Shown here piece after piece: positions 8,120-17,024 of a DNA stretch of 64,000 nt. The notes under the pieces were generated by a model. That model saw only the letters and a program-made list of their open reading frames with translations. It was not told the origin of the DNA and did not search any database. The stretch's first letter is position 1, and every line of letters begins with the position of its first letter. This stretch comes from Lachnospiraceae bacterium (GTDB lineage: Bacteria; Bacillota; Clostridia; Lachnospirales; Lachnospiraceae): NCBI GenBank assembly GCA_024699325.1, contig JAILPS010000028.1:1-64000 (forward strand), given 5' to 3'. A program made the position numbers and the translations under genes.

Positions 8120-9001
8120 CTAAACCTCAAGTGGATGACCTGTGAGCTTCTCATAGCCCTCTAAATAGATGGAGATGGTCTTGTCCACAATCTCCTGTGG
8201 AAGAGTCCAACCATGTCCCTCGTTAGCTGGGTTCTTGAGCCAGTCGCGGGCGAACTGCTTGTCAAATGATGGCTGTGAGTGACCTGGCTCGTAAACATCT
8301 GCAGGCCAGAAACGTGAGCTGTCAGGAGTGAGCATCTCGTCGCCGATGATGATCTGTCCGTTCTCGTCGAGACCGAACTCAAACTTGGTGTCAGCGATGA
8401 TGATACCGCGGCTTAAAGCGTAGTCAGCGCACTTCTTGTAGAGAGCGATTGTGCAGTCGCGAAGTGTGGCAGCGTACTCCTCACCCTTGCCCGGGAACTG
8501 CTTCTCGAGAACCTCGATGCTCTTCTCATATGATATATTCTCGTCATGATCGCCAATCTCAGCCTTGGTTGAAGGTGTGTAGATAGGCTCAGGAAGCTTG
8601 TCAGACTCGCGAAGTCCCTCAGGAAGTCTGATGCCGCAGACTGTGCCGTTCTTGACATAGCTTGCCCAGCCGCTGCCTGTGATATAACCTCTGACGATGC
8701 ACTCTATAGGAAGCATGGTGAGCTTCTTGCACATCATGGAGTTGCCTGTAAACTGAGGCTGACGGAAATACTCCGGCATATCATTTACATCAACGCTGAT
8801 CATGTGGTTGGGAAGGATATCCTTCGTCATGTCAAACCAGAACTTGCTCATCTGTGTAAGCACTGCACCCTTCTTGGTAACTGTGTTGTGAAGGATAACG
8901 TCGAAACAGCTGATGCGGTCTGTGGCAACCATGATAAGGCTGTCGCCATTGTCATAAATCTCGCGAACCTTGCCCTCTTTGATTGGCTTAAATTCTTTCA
9001 T
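8120..9001 (-). CDS. purC: SAICAR synthetase (phosphoribosylaminoimidazole-succinocarboxamide synthase)
   Basis: Joins aspartate to CAIR using ATP in purine synthesis. The 293-residue form is longer than the ~237-residue B. subtilis/E. coli type and matches the longer class found in many Clostridia and in eukaryotic-like enzymes. Motifs include KEGKVREIYD at the N-terminus, ECIVRGYITGSGW, IIADTKFEFG and DEMLTPDSSRFW. The ATG is preceded by AGGAGA. It is transcribed alone from a good promoter and is not next to other pur genes. No purine riboswitch is evident in its ~80-base leader. Confidence 0.95.
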   Translation of the reverse strand: MKEFKPIKEGKVREIYDNGDSLIMVATDRISCFDVILHNTVTKKGAVLTQMSKFWFDMTKDILPNHMISVDVNDMPEYFRQPQFTGNSMMCKKLTMLPIECIVRGYITGSGWASYVKNGTVCGIRLPEGLRESDKLPEPIYTPSTKAEIGDHDENISYEKSIEVLEKQFPGKGEEYAATLRDCTIALYKKCADYALSRGIIIADTKFEFGLDENGQIIIGDEMLTPDSSRFWPADVYEPGHSQPSFDKQFARDWLKNPANEGHGWTLPQEIVDKTISIYLEGYEKLTGHPLEV

Positions 9002-9084
9002 GATAATCTCCTTTTGCCGGAATACACCGGCGTTTTTGTGTTTGCCTTATATACTTCTAAAGAATAATTAGAAGAATCGCGCTC

Positions 9085-9112
9085 ATTATAGCATAATGAG
9101 GATTTTTTTCAA
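9085..9112 (-). promoter_or_regulatory. purC promoter
   Basis: On the minus strand TTGAAA and TATAAT are separated by 16 bases, about 85 bases before the purC ATG. The leader holds a small GCCGG/CCGGC hairpin just before the ribosome site. Confidence 0.6.
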
Positions 9113-9184
9113 GAGTAAAGGGTTACAAACTGGAGGCAATATGTGCGCTTCATTTATATGAAAATGTCAAAACCACGGGATGGA

Positions 9185-9215
9185 TTGACAAATACAGAAT
9201 ATTTGATAGTATAAT
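9185..9215 (+). promoter_or_regulatory. Possible promoter of the LRR lipoprotein gene
   Basis: TTGACA and TATAAT occur 19 bases apart, about 37 bases before the start codon. The elements are consensus but the spacing is longer than usual. Confidence 0.45.
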
Positions 9216-9252
9216 AAATCGTTATCATTTTTGGAAAACATTTGGGGGAGAT

Positions 9253-9936
9253 ATGAAAAAATTAACTTTAGTCCATATGGTGGCAGTAGTACTGCTTGCA
9301 TGTTTTTGCCTGACGGGTTGCGGCAAATCTTTTGTGATAGAAAATGGTGTGCTTACAGAGTATCTGGGAGACAAAGAGAATGTAACTATTCCGAAAAATG
9401 TGGTAATGATAGGAGAAGGCGCATTTGAGGAATGTAAGAGCATTAAAACTGTCACAATACCTGAAGGTGTGGAAAGTATAGGGGACAGTGCATTTACGCA
9501 TTGTATCAATCTTACCAGTGTCGTGATTCCGGAAAGTGTTACAAGCATAGGCGATGAAGCGTTTTATTATTGCAATAAACTTGATGATTTGACTGTTCCA
9601 GAAAGTCTTAAAGATATAGGTGATATGGCATTTTCTATGTGCTATGGGCTTGAGGATGACAACGGTTTTATTATAGTCAACGGTGTTTTGTTTGAATATA
9701 ACGGTGCAGAGACTGAGTTGACAATTCCGGATGGAGTTACAAGGATTGGCAAATACGCTTTTTACAGCTGTATTAACCTTAAAGGTGTCACAATTCCCAA
9801 AAGTGTAATCCGCATAGATTACAGTGCTTTTGCCAACTGTTCTTCATTGACAGAAGTCAGAATTCCAGAAAGTCTGACAGATATTGATGAAAATGCTTTT
9901 TTAAATTGTCCTGAGTACAATATTGTAGTTTATTGA
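9253..9936 (+). CDS. BspA-type leucine-rich-repeat lipoprotein
   Basis: A 227-residue surface lipoprotein. A short basic N-terminus and hydrophobic stretch end in the lipobox LTGC (cysteine about residue 24). The rest is built of ~23-residue BspA/LRR_5 repeats of the form VTIPxxVxxIGxxAFxxCxxL, with about six recognisable copies interrupted by a linker (DDNGFIIVNGVLFEYNG). Such repeats usually mediate protein or surface binding; no enzymatic part is visible. A GGGGGAG ribosome site precedes the ATG. It is monocistronic, with its own terminator. Codon use is more A/T-rich than in the neighbouring housekeeping genes. Confidence 0.88.
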   Translation: MKKLTLVHMVAVVLLACFCLTGCGKSFVIENGVLTEYLGDKENVTIPKNVVMIGEGAFEECKSIKTVTIPEGVESIGDSAFTHCINLTSVVIPESVTSIGDEAFYYCNKLDDLTVPESLKDIGDMAFSMCYGLEDDNGFIIVNGVLFEYNGAETELTIPDGVTRIGKYAFYSCINLKGVTIPKSVIRIDYSAFANCSSLTEVRIPESLTDIDENAFLNCPEYNIVVY

Positions 9937-9966
9937 CATATGTCAATTTTCGTTAGGATTTTGATT

Positions 9967-9994
9967 ACGGCAGTCTTTGACTGCCGTTTTTTTT
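9967..9994 (+). terminator. Terminator after the LRR lipoprotein gene
   Basis: The stem ACGGCAGTC / GACTGCCGT with a TTT loop is followed by a run of eight T. Confidence 0.92.
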
Positions 9995-10004
9995 AATGTT
10001 AATG

Positions 10005-10032
10005 TTGCAAATTTTTCTCAGTTACGTATAAT
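10005..10032 (+). promoter_or_regulatory. iorA operon promoter
   Basis: TTGCAA and TATAAT are 16 bases apart, directly after the preceding terminator and about 60 bases upstream of iorA. Confidence 0.6.
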
Positions 10033-10091
10033 AGTATGTTAGTTGTAATGTTTGGTGAAGTTAGTAAAACTAAAGGCAGGTATATATTTGT

Positions 10092-11888
10092 ATGAAGAAA
10101 CAATATGTTATGGGTAATGGAGCTATAGCTCTGGGCGCTCTAAGCGCGGGAGTGAACTTAGTTAGCGGTTACCCCGGAACTCCCTCGTCTGAGATAATCG
10201 AAACCATCTCCAAAACGCCACATGAAAATGTGTATCTGGAGTGGTCGGTCAACGAGAAGGTTGCCATGGAGGTTGCAGCGGCCGCTTCCTACAGCGGAGC
10301 CAGAAGCATGGTCACCATGAAGCAGATGGGACTTAATGTTGCCGGCGACCCTCTCATGAGTATGGCCTATGTCGGAGTCAAGGGAGGATTAGTTGTGGTC
10401 AGCGCGGACGACCCGGGCCCGATATCCTCACAGACTGAGCAGGACACCAGAAGATATGCATCATTTGCGAGAATTCCCGTGTTTGATCCATCGTCTCCGG
10501 AGGAGGCCTTTGAGATGGTTCAGGACGCATTTGAATACTCTGAAAAATACGCGACCCCGGTGCTGTTTCGCCCCACAACGAGAGTGTGCCACGCGTACGC
10601 TTCCGTGACCACTAAAGAGGAGTTTAGCGGCAGAGCGGTCGAGGGTTTTGTTAAGGACAGCAGTAAGTGGGTTATTTTCCCGAGACTGTCTTTTGCAAAC
10701 CACGCGAAGATGGAGGAGAGAAATGTTCGCATAGCCGAGGATTTCTCAGGCTACCGCTTCAACACATGTGAGGGAAGCGGCTCGAAGGCCGTCATAACCT
10801 CAGGCATAAGCTACGCCTACGCGAAGGAGTATTTAAAAAAGCACAGTGACGTGAGACTGATCAAGCTTGGAACACCTTACCCCTTCCCTGAGAGGTTTGT
10901 TTTGGAGAGTTTAGAGGGCGTGAGCGAGGTGCTAAGCTTCGAGGAGCTAAGCCCCTTCCTGGAGGAAAATGTTTTACAGTTAATCGGCAAATACCACTTG
11001 AATCTCACCGTGCACGGCAAGCTTGACGGAAGTGTTCCACACAGCGGCGAGAACAGTGCAGACAGCGCCGCCAAGATTATCGGAGCGTTCCTTGGAGCCT
11101 CAGACGAGGCCACAGGAATCGATGTGTCAGATATGCCTAAGCTTCCAGCAAGACCTCCCGTTTTGTGCGCAGGATGTCCCCACAGGGCATCGTTCTACGC
11201 GGTCAAGAAGGCGATGGGCAAACAGAAGAGCTATTTCTGCGGAGATATCGGCTGCTACACACTTGGCAACGCGAAGCCTCTTGACATGGTCGACACCTGT
11301 CTGTGCATGGGCGCCGGCATCACTATGGCGCAGGGCTTTGACCACATTGACGGCGAGGGAACATGCTTTGCCTTCGTGGGCGACAGCACATTTTTCGCCT
11401 CAGGAATAACAGGAGTGGTTAACGCCGTATATAACGAGGCCGATATGGTTTTGTGCGTGCTTGACAACTCGACCACCGCCATGACAGGCCACCAGCCGCA
11501 CCCTGGAACAGGTCGCAACATGATGGGCGACATCGTGGAGAAGGTGAGCATCGAGAAGATATTGGAGGGCATTGGCCTTAAGAAGATCATAACGGTGGAT
11601 CCGCTTGACTTAGACGCAAGCGTGGCTGCGGTTAAGGAGTGCGTGGCGCTTCCGGGAGTGAAGGCCATAATATTTAAATCGCCATGTATCGCCATCACCA
11701 AGCCTAAGGGCAAGATGAAGATAGATGACAAATGCATAGGCTGCAAGAAGTGCATCAGAGAGATCGGATGCCCGGCGCTTATCATGGTTGACGGCAAGGT
11801 CACCATCGACGAGAGTCTGTGCACGGGCTGCGGACTGTGCAGCCAGATCTGCCCTGTGGGCGCGATTGGAGGTGCTTGCCATGAATAA
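10092..11888 (+). CDS. iorA: Indolepyruvate:ferredoxin oxidoreductase, alpha subunit
   Basis: Oxidatively decarboxylates aryl pyruvates (indolepyruvate, phenylpyruvate) to aryl-acetyl-CoA, passing electrons to ferredoxin. The 598-residue protein has the pyrimidine-binding region first (GYPGTPSSEIIETI), the TPP pyrophosphate-binding region later (FAFVGDSTFFASGITGVVNA), a CAGCPHR motif near residue 360, and a C-terminal 2x[4Fe-4S] ferredoxin domain with CIGCKKCI and CTGCGLCSQICP. The order iorA-iorB-paaK with overlapping ends marks one operon for oxidative amino-acid catabolism. The AGGCAGG upstream is about 11 bases from the ATG, a longer gap than usual. Confidence 0.95.
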   Translation: MKKQYVMGNGAIALGALSAGVNLVSGYPGTPSSEIIETISKTPHENVYLEWSVNEKVAMEVAAAASYSGARSMVTMKQMGLNVAGDPLMSMAYVGVKGGLVVVSADDPGPISSQTEQDTRRYASFARIPVFDPSSPEEAFEMVQDAFEYSEKYATPVLFRPTTRVCHAYASVTTKEEFSGRAVEGFVKDSSKWVIFPRLSFANHAKMEERNVRIAEDFSGYRFNTCEGSGSKAVITSGISYAYAKEYLKKHSDVRLIKLGTPYPFPERFVLESLEGVSEVLSFEELSPFLEENVLQLIGKYHLNLTVHGKLDGSVPHSGENSADSAAKIIGAFLGASDEATGIDVSDMPKLPARPPVLCAGCPHRASFYAVKKAMGKQKSYFCGDIGCYTLGNAKPLDMVDTCLCMGAGITMAQGFDHIDGEGTCFAFVGDSTFFASGITGVVNAVYNEADMVLCVLDNSTTAMTGHQPHPGTGRNMMGDIVEKVSIEKILEGIGLKKIITVDPLDLDASVAAVKECVALPGVKAIIFKSPCIAITKPKGKMKIDDKCIGCKKCIREIGCPALIMVDGKVTIDESLCTGCGLCSQICPVGAIGGACHE

Positions 11889-12474
11889 GGATGTGCTTAT
11901 ATGCGGTGTCGGCGGACAGGGAACAGTCCTCGCATCGAAGCTTATAGCGGCGGCAGCCATGGCCGAGGGCAACACGGTCCACTCTGCTGAGACCATTGGA
12001 ATGGCCCAGAGAGGCGGTCCCGTAACCAGCCATGTGAGAATTGGAGATGAGGCGTATTCGCCCCTCATCCCTCACGGAAATGCTGATGTGCTCATAGCAT
12101 TTGAGCCTGCTGAGGCGGTTAGAAACCTGGGATATCTTAAGAAGGGCGGCGTGGTTATAGTTAACTCTAACCCCACCAAGCCTGTAACCGAGTCCCTTCA
12201 GGAGACCGGCTACGACGGCAGGGACATGATAGATTATCTCAAGAAGAAGTGCGCATGTGTCGTTGTGGACGGCGCAGGGCTTTGCGCTTCATTTGGCTCA
12301 GTTAAGTTTTTAAATGTGGCGCTTCTTGGCGTGGCATACGGAACGGGCAGGCTTGGCGTGTCCGAGGAGAGCATACTTAAGGAAATTGAGGCCAGAGTGC
12401 CTGCAAAATTCATAGAATTAAACAAATCCGCATTTATTAAGGGCAGGGAGATAGGAGAAGGTTATGAGAATTAG
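11881..12474 (+). CDS. iorB: Indolepyruvate:ferredoxin oxidoreductase, beta subunit
   Basis: The gamma-domain partner of IorA. The track's start at 11788 lies deep in iorA; the real start is the ATG at 11881, preceded by GGAGGTGCTTGCC and overlapping the iorA stop by 8 bases. The product is 197 residues, starting MNKDVLICGVGGQGTVLASK, the typical glycine-rich opening of this family, followed by ETIGMAQRGGPVTSHVRIG. The overlap with iorA and the 11-base overlap with paaK indicate translational coupling. Confidence 0.95.
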   Translation: MNKDVLICGVGGQGTVLASKLIAAAAMAEGNTVHSAETIGMAQRGGPVTSHVRIGDEAYSPLIPHGNADVLIAFEPAEAVRNLGYLKKGGVVIVNSNPTKPVTESLQETGYDGRDMIDYLKKKCACVVVDGAGLCASFGSVKFLNVALLGVAYGTGRLGVSEESILKEIEARVPAKFIELNKSAFIKGREIGEGYEN

Positions 12475-13705
12475 TGAAGAGCAGCTTAAAAAGGTTGACG
12501 CACAGATTAAGAGACTTATCAAGACCGACAGCTACTACGGCAAAATGTACCGCGACTTAGGCTTCACAGGCTGTGCAAGCGAGGAGGAGTTTCTTAGAAT
12601 TCCATTTTCAAGCAAGGAGGATTTAAGAAATGCTTACCCCTTGGGAATTCAGGCAGTGCCTGACGAGGAGGTAGTAAGAATTCACTCCTCATCAGGAACC
12701 ACTGGAAAGCCTGTAATCATCCCTTACACAGCGAAGGATGTTGATGACTGGGCCACAATGTTTGCAAGATGCTATGAACTGGCGGGCATCACGAAGAAGG
12801 ACCGCATCCAGATTACCCCCGGCTACGGACTGTGGACGGCAGGTATCGGCTTCCAGGCAGGCTGCGAGAAGCTTGGCGCCATGGCCATCCCCATGGGACC
12901 GGGAAACACAGAGAAGCAGCTGCAGATGATGCAGGATTTAGGCTCAACAGTAATATGTGCGACATCATCATATGCACTTCTCCTCGCAGAGGAGATTAAC
13001 AAGCGCGGCCTCAAGGATAAGATTAAGCTAAAGAAGGGCGTCATCGGCTCAGAGAGATGGAGCGACAAGAAGCGCGAATATATCGCAAACGAGCTTGGCA
13101 TCGAGCTCTACGATATCTACGGTCTCACAGAGATCTACGGGCCTGGCATCGGCGTCAACTGCTCTAAGCAGACAGGAATGCACTGCTTCGACGACTATCT
13201 CTACATAGAAATCATCAACCCCAAGACAGGCGAGCCTGTTCCTGACGGAGAGATGGGCGAGATTGTAATCACAACTCTCGTTAAGGAGGGTGCTCCATTA
13301 CTCCGTTTCAGAACACATGACATGAGCCGCATCATCCCGGGCGACTGCCCATGCGGCTGCAAGTATCCGAGACTTGATGTCATCCAGGGCAGAAGCGATG
13401 ACATGTTCAAGGTTCACGGCGTAAACATGTTCCCAAGCCAGGTTGAGGAGATCCTGGGCATGGTTGAGGGCGTTTCAAGCGAATACAAGATTGATATCGC
13501 CCACGACGATGAGACGAACAGGGATATCATCATGCTCACCGCTGAGGCTGACGGCAGGGTCAACTTCCAGGATACAGCAGATGCTGTAAGGAGCCTGTTT
13601 AAATCCCGCATGAGCGTCACCCCAAGAGTCAACATTGTGCCACTTCAGACACTGCCTCGTTCAGAGAAGAAGACCAAGCGCGTCTTTGACCACAGAGAAG
13701 AGTGA
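12464..13705 (+). CDS. paaK: Phenylacetate--CoA ligase family enzyme
   Basis: Adenylate-forming enzyme linking aryl acetates and their CoA thioesters. At 413 residues it is a little shorter than the aerobic PaaK proteins (~430). The nucleotide loop is SSSGTTGKPVIIPYT near residue 70, the adenylation core includes YDIYGLTEIYGPG, and the C-terminal lid contains GRSDDMFKVHGVNMFPSQVEE. Beside iorAB it most likely runs toward the free acid, recovering ATP from indoleacetyl- or phenylacetyl-CoA; direction and substrate are inferred from context. A strong terminator follows. Confidence 0.93.
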   Translation: MRISEEQLKKVDAQIKRLIKTDSYYGKMYRDLGFTGCASEEEFLRIPFSSKEDLRNAYPLGIQAVPDEEVVRIHSSSGTTGKPVIIPYTAKDVDDWATMFARCYELAGITKKDRIQITPGYGLWTAGIGFQAGCEKLGAMAIPMGPGNTEKQLQMMQDLGSTVICATSSYALLLAEEINKRGLKDKIKLKKGVIGSERWSDKKREYIANELGIELYDIYGLTEIYGPGIGVNCSKQTGMHCFDDYLYIEIINPKTGEPVPDGEMGEIVITTLVKEGAPLLRFRTHDMSRIIPGDCPCGCKYPRLDVIQGRSDDMFKVHGVNMFPSQVEEILGMVEGVSSEYKIDIAHDDETNRDIIMLTAEADGRVNFQDTADAVRSLFKSRMSVTPRVNIVPLQTLPRSEKKTKRVFDHREE

Positions 13706-13712
13706 TAAGCGA

Positions 13713-13742
13713 CCCGGAATGCACGGCATTCCGGGTTTTTTT
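13713..13742 (+). terminator. Terminator of the iorA-iorB-paaK operon
   Basis: The stem CCCGGAATGC / GCATTCCGGG with an ACG loop is followed by seven T. Confidence 0.93.
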
Positions 13743-13779
13743 GCACGAATTGCACCATAAAATATTTGAAATATGTGGG

Positions 13780-13808
13780 TTGTAAATACATATTTTTTAT
13801 GGTAAAAT
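13780..13808 (+). promoter_or_regulatory. Probable promoter of the cellobiose phosphorylase gene
   Basis: TTGTAA and TAAAAT are spaced by 17 bases, about 50 bases before the start codon. No clear catabolite-response element is seen around it. Confidence 0.5.
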
Positions 13809-13859
13809 CGCCTTAATTGGGCATATGTCCAAATATGGAGAGGATAAAGGAGAACGATT

Positions 13860-16268
13860 ATGAATTACGGTTATTTTGATGAGGCGAACAGAGAGTACGT
13901 CATCACCAATCCGGCAACACCAGCGCCATGGGCGAACTATCTGGGTTCACCTGCATATGGTGCACTTATATCTAACAACGCCGGCGGCTACAGCTTCGTG
14001 CAGAGTGGTGCCAACGGACGTATCCTTAGATATCATTTTAATGCTGATGACACACCTGGACGTTACATCTATCTTCGCGATGATGAGACAGCAGATTACT
14101 GGTCAGCTTCATGGATGCCGGTAGGCAAGGATTTGTCACAGTATAAGAGCGAGTGCCACCACGGTACAGCTTACACAAACATGATAGCTCAGTACTCAGG
14201 CATCAAGTCTGAGGCTCTCTACTATGTTCCGCTTGACAAGACATACGAGGTTTGGAGACTTAAGGTAACTAACGAGTCTGATAAGGCTAGAACCATCTCA
14301 GCATTTGGTTACGCAGAGCTCACCAACGATTCCAACTATGAGCAGGATCAGGTTAACCTTCAGTATACACTGTTCATCACAAGAACAAGGTTCTTCGACA
14401 ACAAGATCGTTCAGACAATCAACGAGAACTGCACAGGCGCCATGAAGGAAGGCTATCCAACAACAGAGCGTGAGAGATTCTTCGGCCTTGTTGGCAACCC
14501 TGTTGCATCATATAACGGCGATAAGGATGCATTTATCGGCCCATGGCACGGATACGGCAACCCTCAGGCTGTTGTAAACGGCAAGTGTGACAATAAGCTC
14601 AACTACAACTCTAACGGTGTTGGAGCTCTTCACACAGTTATCAAGCTCGCTCCAGGCGAGTCTAAGGAGATCGCTTTCATCCTTGGAAGATACAACGTCA
14701 CAGACGCACAGAAGATTATGGACGGCTATGCAGACCTCGAGAACACAGTTCAGACAGAGCTTGCAGCCCTCAAGAAGTTCTGGCACTCTAAGCTTGAGAA
14801 CTTCCAGGTTAAGACTCCGGATCCACTGTTTGATACCATGGTTAACACATGGAACGCTTACCAGTGCTTCATGACATTCATATGGTCAAGAGCCGCATCA
14901 TTTACATACTGCGGTTTGAGAAATGGTTACGGTTACCGTGACACAGTTCAGGATATCCAGGGCGTTATCCACCTTGATCCAGAGGCAGCAGCAGACAAGA
15001 TCCGCTTCATGCTCTCAGCTCAGGTTGACAACGGCGGCGGACTTCCACTTGTAAAGTTCACACACAATGCAGGCCACGAGGACACACCTGATGATGTCTC
15101 CTATGTTCAGGCTACAGGTCACCCTGCATACAGAGCAGACGATGCTCTCTGGCTCTTCCCTACAATCAAGAAGTACTTAGGCGAGTCCGGCAACGCTGCA
15201 TTCCTCAAAGAGGTTATCCCTTATGCCAACAAGGATGAGGGCACAGTATATGATCACTTAAAGAGAGCCATCCGTTTCTCAGAGGAGAGACTTGGAAACC
15301 ACGGCATGCCTGCAGGTCTTCACGCAGACTGGAATGACTGCTTAAGACTGGGCAAGAAGGGTGAGTCATCATTCGTTGCCATGCAGCTCTACTATGCATA
15401 TTCAGTTCTCAAGGAGTTCGCTTTAGAGCTTAACGACACAGCATATGTTGCAGAGCTTGACGAGAAGCAGGCTAAGTTTGGCAAGCTTGTTCAGGATCTG
15501 TGCTGGGAGGATGACAGATATCTTCGCGGCTACAAGGAGGACGGTCAGGTTATCGGTTCTAAGAACGATCCTGAGGCTAACATGTGGCTCAATCCACAGG
15601 CTTGGTCAGTAATCTCAGGTCTGGCAACACCTGATCAGAGAGATAAGGCTCTTGAGTCTGTTCACAGAGAGTTAAACACACCTTACGGTGTTAGAGTTAT
15701 GGCTCCTTCATACAAGGATCACGCATTTGACGGTGCGCTTGCACTTCTGTTCAACGGTTCTACGAAGGAGAACGGCGGTATCTTCTCACAGCCACAGGGC
15801 TGGATCATCCTTGCAGAGTCACTTGCAGGACATGGAAACCGCGCTTATGAGTACTTCAAGGAGAGCTCACCATCTACCATGAACGACAAGGCTGAGATCA
15901 GAAAGCTCGAGCCATATGTTCACGGACAGTTTACAGAGTCTACAGAGTCTCCATACGAGGGACGCTCACATGTACACTGGCTCACAGGTACAGCTTCAAC
16001 CACCATGGTTGGTATGGTTGAGGGTATGATGGGAATGAGACCTGACCTTCACGGACTCACAGTTGCACCTGCAATCCCTTCTGACTGGAAGGAGCTTAGC
16101 ATGAGCAAGACATTCCGCGGCAAGCATCTGAATATCGTTGTCAAGAACCCTAACGGCGCTCAGGGCGGCTATAAGGAAATGTTCTTAAACGGCGAGAAGA
16201 TGGAGAACAACTACGTTCCTGCAGACAAACTTCTGGCAGAGAACGAGGTAGTTCTTGTAATGTCATAA
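13860..16268 (+). CDS. Cellobiose phosphorylase (GH94)
   Basis: Splits cellobiose with phosphate to glucose 1-phosphate and glucose in the cytoplasm. The 802-residue product has no signal peptide and matches the length of characterised enzymes (about 810-820). The catalytic aspartate falls in GLHADWNDCLRL at residue 490, the position reported for the Cellulomonas gilvus enzyme. Other family landmarks are NGYGYRDTVQD and the C-terminal GRSHVHWLTGTAS. The N-terminus (GYFDEANREYVITNPATPAPW) favours cellobiose over chitobiose or cellodextrin phosphorylases. Codon use is strongly biased to a small set, suggesting high expression. It is monocistronic, between its own promoter and terminator. Confidence 0.93.
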   Translation: MNYGYFDEANREYVITNPATPAPWANYLGSPAYGALISNNAGGYSFVQSGANGRILRYHFNADDTPGRYIYLRDDETADYWSASWMPVGKDLSQYKSECHHGTAYTNMIAQYSGIKSEALYYVPLDKTYEVWRLKVTNESDKARTISAFGYAELTNDSNYEQDQVNLQYTLFITRTRFFDNKIVQTINENCTGAMKEGYPTTERERFFGLVGNPVASYNGDKDAFIGPWHGYGNPQAVVNGKCDNKLNYNSNGVGALHTVIKLAPGESKEIAFILGRYNVTDAQKIMDGYADLENTVQTELAALKKFWHSKLENFQVKTPDPLFDTMVNTWNAYQCFMTFIWSRAASFTYCGLRNGYGYRDTVQDIQGVIHLDPEAAADKIRFMLSAQVDNGGGLPLVKFTHNAGHEDTPDDVSYVQATGHPAYRADDALWLFPTIKKYLGESGNAAFLKEVIPYANKDEGTVYDHLKRAIRFSEERLGNHGMPAGLHADWNDCLRLGKKGESSFVAMQLYYAYSVLKEFALELNDTAYVAELDEKQAKFGKLVQDLCWEDDRYLRGYKEDGQVIGSKNDPEANMWLNPQAWSVISGLATPDQRDKALESVHRELNTPYGVRVMAPSYKDHAFDGALALLFNGSTKENGGIFSQPQGWIILAESLAGHGNRAYEYFKESSPSTMNDKAEIRKLEPYVHGQFTESTESPYEGRSHVHWLTGTASTTMVGMVEGMMGMRPDLHGLTVAPAIPSDWKELSMSKTFRGKHLNIVVKNPNGAQGGYKEMFLNGEKMENNYVPADKLLAENEVVLVMS

Positions 16269-16289
16269 TGGCAACTTAAGACTATTTAG

Positions 16290-16316
16290 GCTCCCGGGGA
16301 CACCCGGGAGCTTTTT
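16290..16316 (+). terminator. Terminator after cellobiose phosphorylase
   Basis: The stem GCTCCCGGG / CCCGGGAGC is followed by TTTTT. The NUDIX gene starts only 13 bases later without an evident promoter, so some read-through is likely. Confidence 0.88.
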
Positions 16317-16328
16317 AGAGAGGCATAT

Positions 16329-16943
16329 ATGAGCAAGATTAATAAGATTACACAGGTCACACAAAACAGATTCCTGAACATGTTCGAGATGGACGTGGAG
16401 GACAACACAGGTCATCCCTTTAAGTATTACATGGCCTCAAGGGAGAAGAACATTGACAGTCTGATGATCAACACGAAAAAGCTCAACTCCAACGGCGTGT
16501 GCATATTTGCAGTCAAACAGGAGGAGGTTGAGAAGGTTGTCATGGTAAGACAGTACCGTTTTCCGCTTGACGACTATATCTATGAGCTGCCCGCAGGGCT
16601 TGTCGAGGCGGGGGAGGACTATCACGACGCCGGCGCAAGAGAACTTAAGGAAGAGACCGGGCTCACATTTAACCCTGTAAGGACCAAGGAGGGCTTTACC
16701 AGGCCGTATTTTAACTCCTGCGGCATGAGCGATGAGACCAACGCCACGGTATTTGGCACGGCAACGGGAAGCGTATCAACCGAGGGACTTGAGCAGACAG
16801 AGAACTTAAGCGTCGTTTTGGTTGACCGCGGGGAGGCCAGAAGAATTCTTCGCGAGGAAAACATTGCCATCATGGGCGCGTACATGCTCATGTACTTCAT
16901 AAACAGCGAAGAGGGACATGCTCTCGATGCATTTGTGGAGTAA
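16329..16943 (+). CDS. NUDIX hydrolase, ADP-ribose pyrophosphatase type
   Basis: Probably hydrolyses ADP-ribose or a related nucleoside diphosphate derivative. The 204-residue protein contains a complete NUDIX box, GLVEAGEDYHDAGARELKEE followed by TGL, with all the catalytic glutamates. The preceding region has VRQYRFPLDDYIYELPAG, typical of the ADP-ribose pyrophosphatase subgroup. The length and this motif favour that subgroup, but substrate cannot be fixed from sequence. It follows the cellobiose phosphorylase terminator closely. Confidence 0.88.
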   Translation: MSKINKITQVTQNRFLNMFEMDVEDNTGHPFKYYMASREKNIDSLMINTKKLNSNGVCIFAVKQEEVEKVVMVRQYRFPLDDYIYELPAGLVEAGEDYHDAGARELKEETGLTFNPVRTKEGFTRPYFNSCGMSDETNATVFGTATGSVSTEGLEQTENLSVVLVDRGEARRILREENIAIMGAYMLMYFINSEEGHALDAFVE

Positions 16944-16962
16944 TCCTTAAGATAATCGTAAA

Positions 16963-16991
16963 TTGTCAAAATCCCGTAATAGTGCTAACAT
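16963..16991 (+). promoter_or_regulatory. Extended -10 promoter of the zinc-ribbon protein gene
   Basis: TTGTCA and TAACAT are 17 bases apart, with TGC directly before the -10 element. Confidence 0.5.
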
Positions 16992-17024
16992 TTACGTAGA
17001 GTTATTGTAAGGAGGGATAAAACT

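Noticed and set aside
9002-9084. Purine riboswitch in the purC leader
   Set aside because: The ~80-base leader shows a small hairpin only; no conserved riboswitch core was recognised.
11255-11824. Minus-strand ORF of 189 residues
   Set aside because: It is antisense to the C-terminal half of iorA, Met/Ser/Pro-rich and without motifs; a shadow frame.
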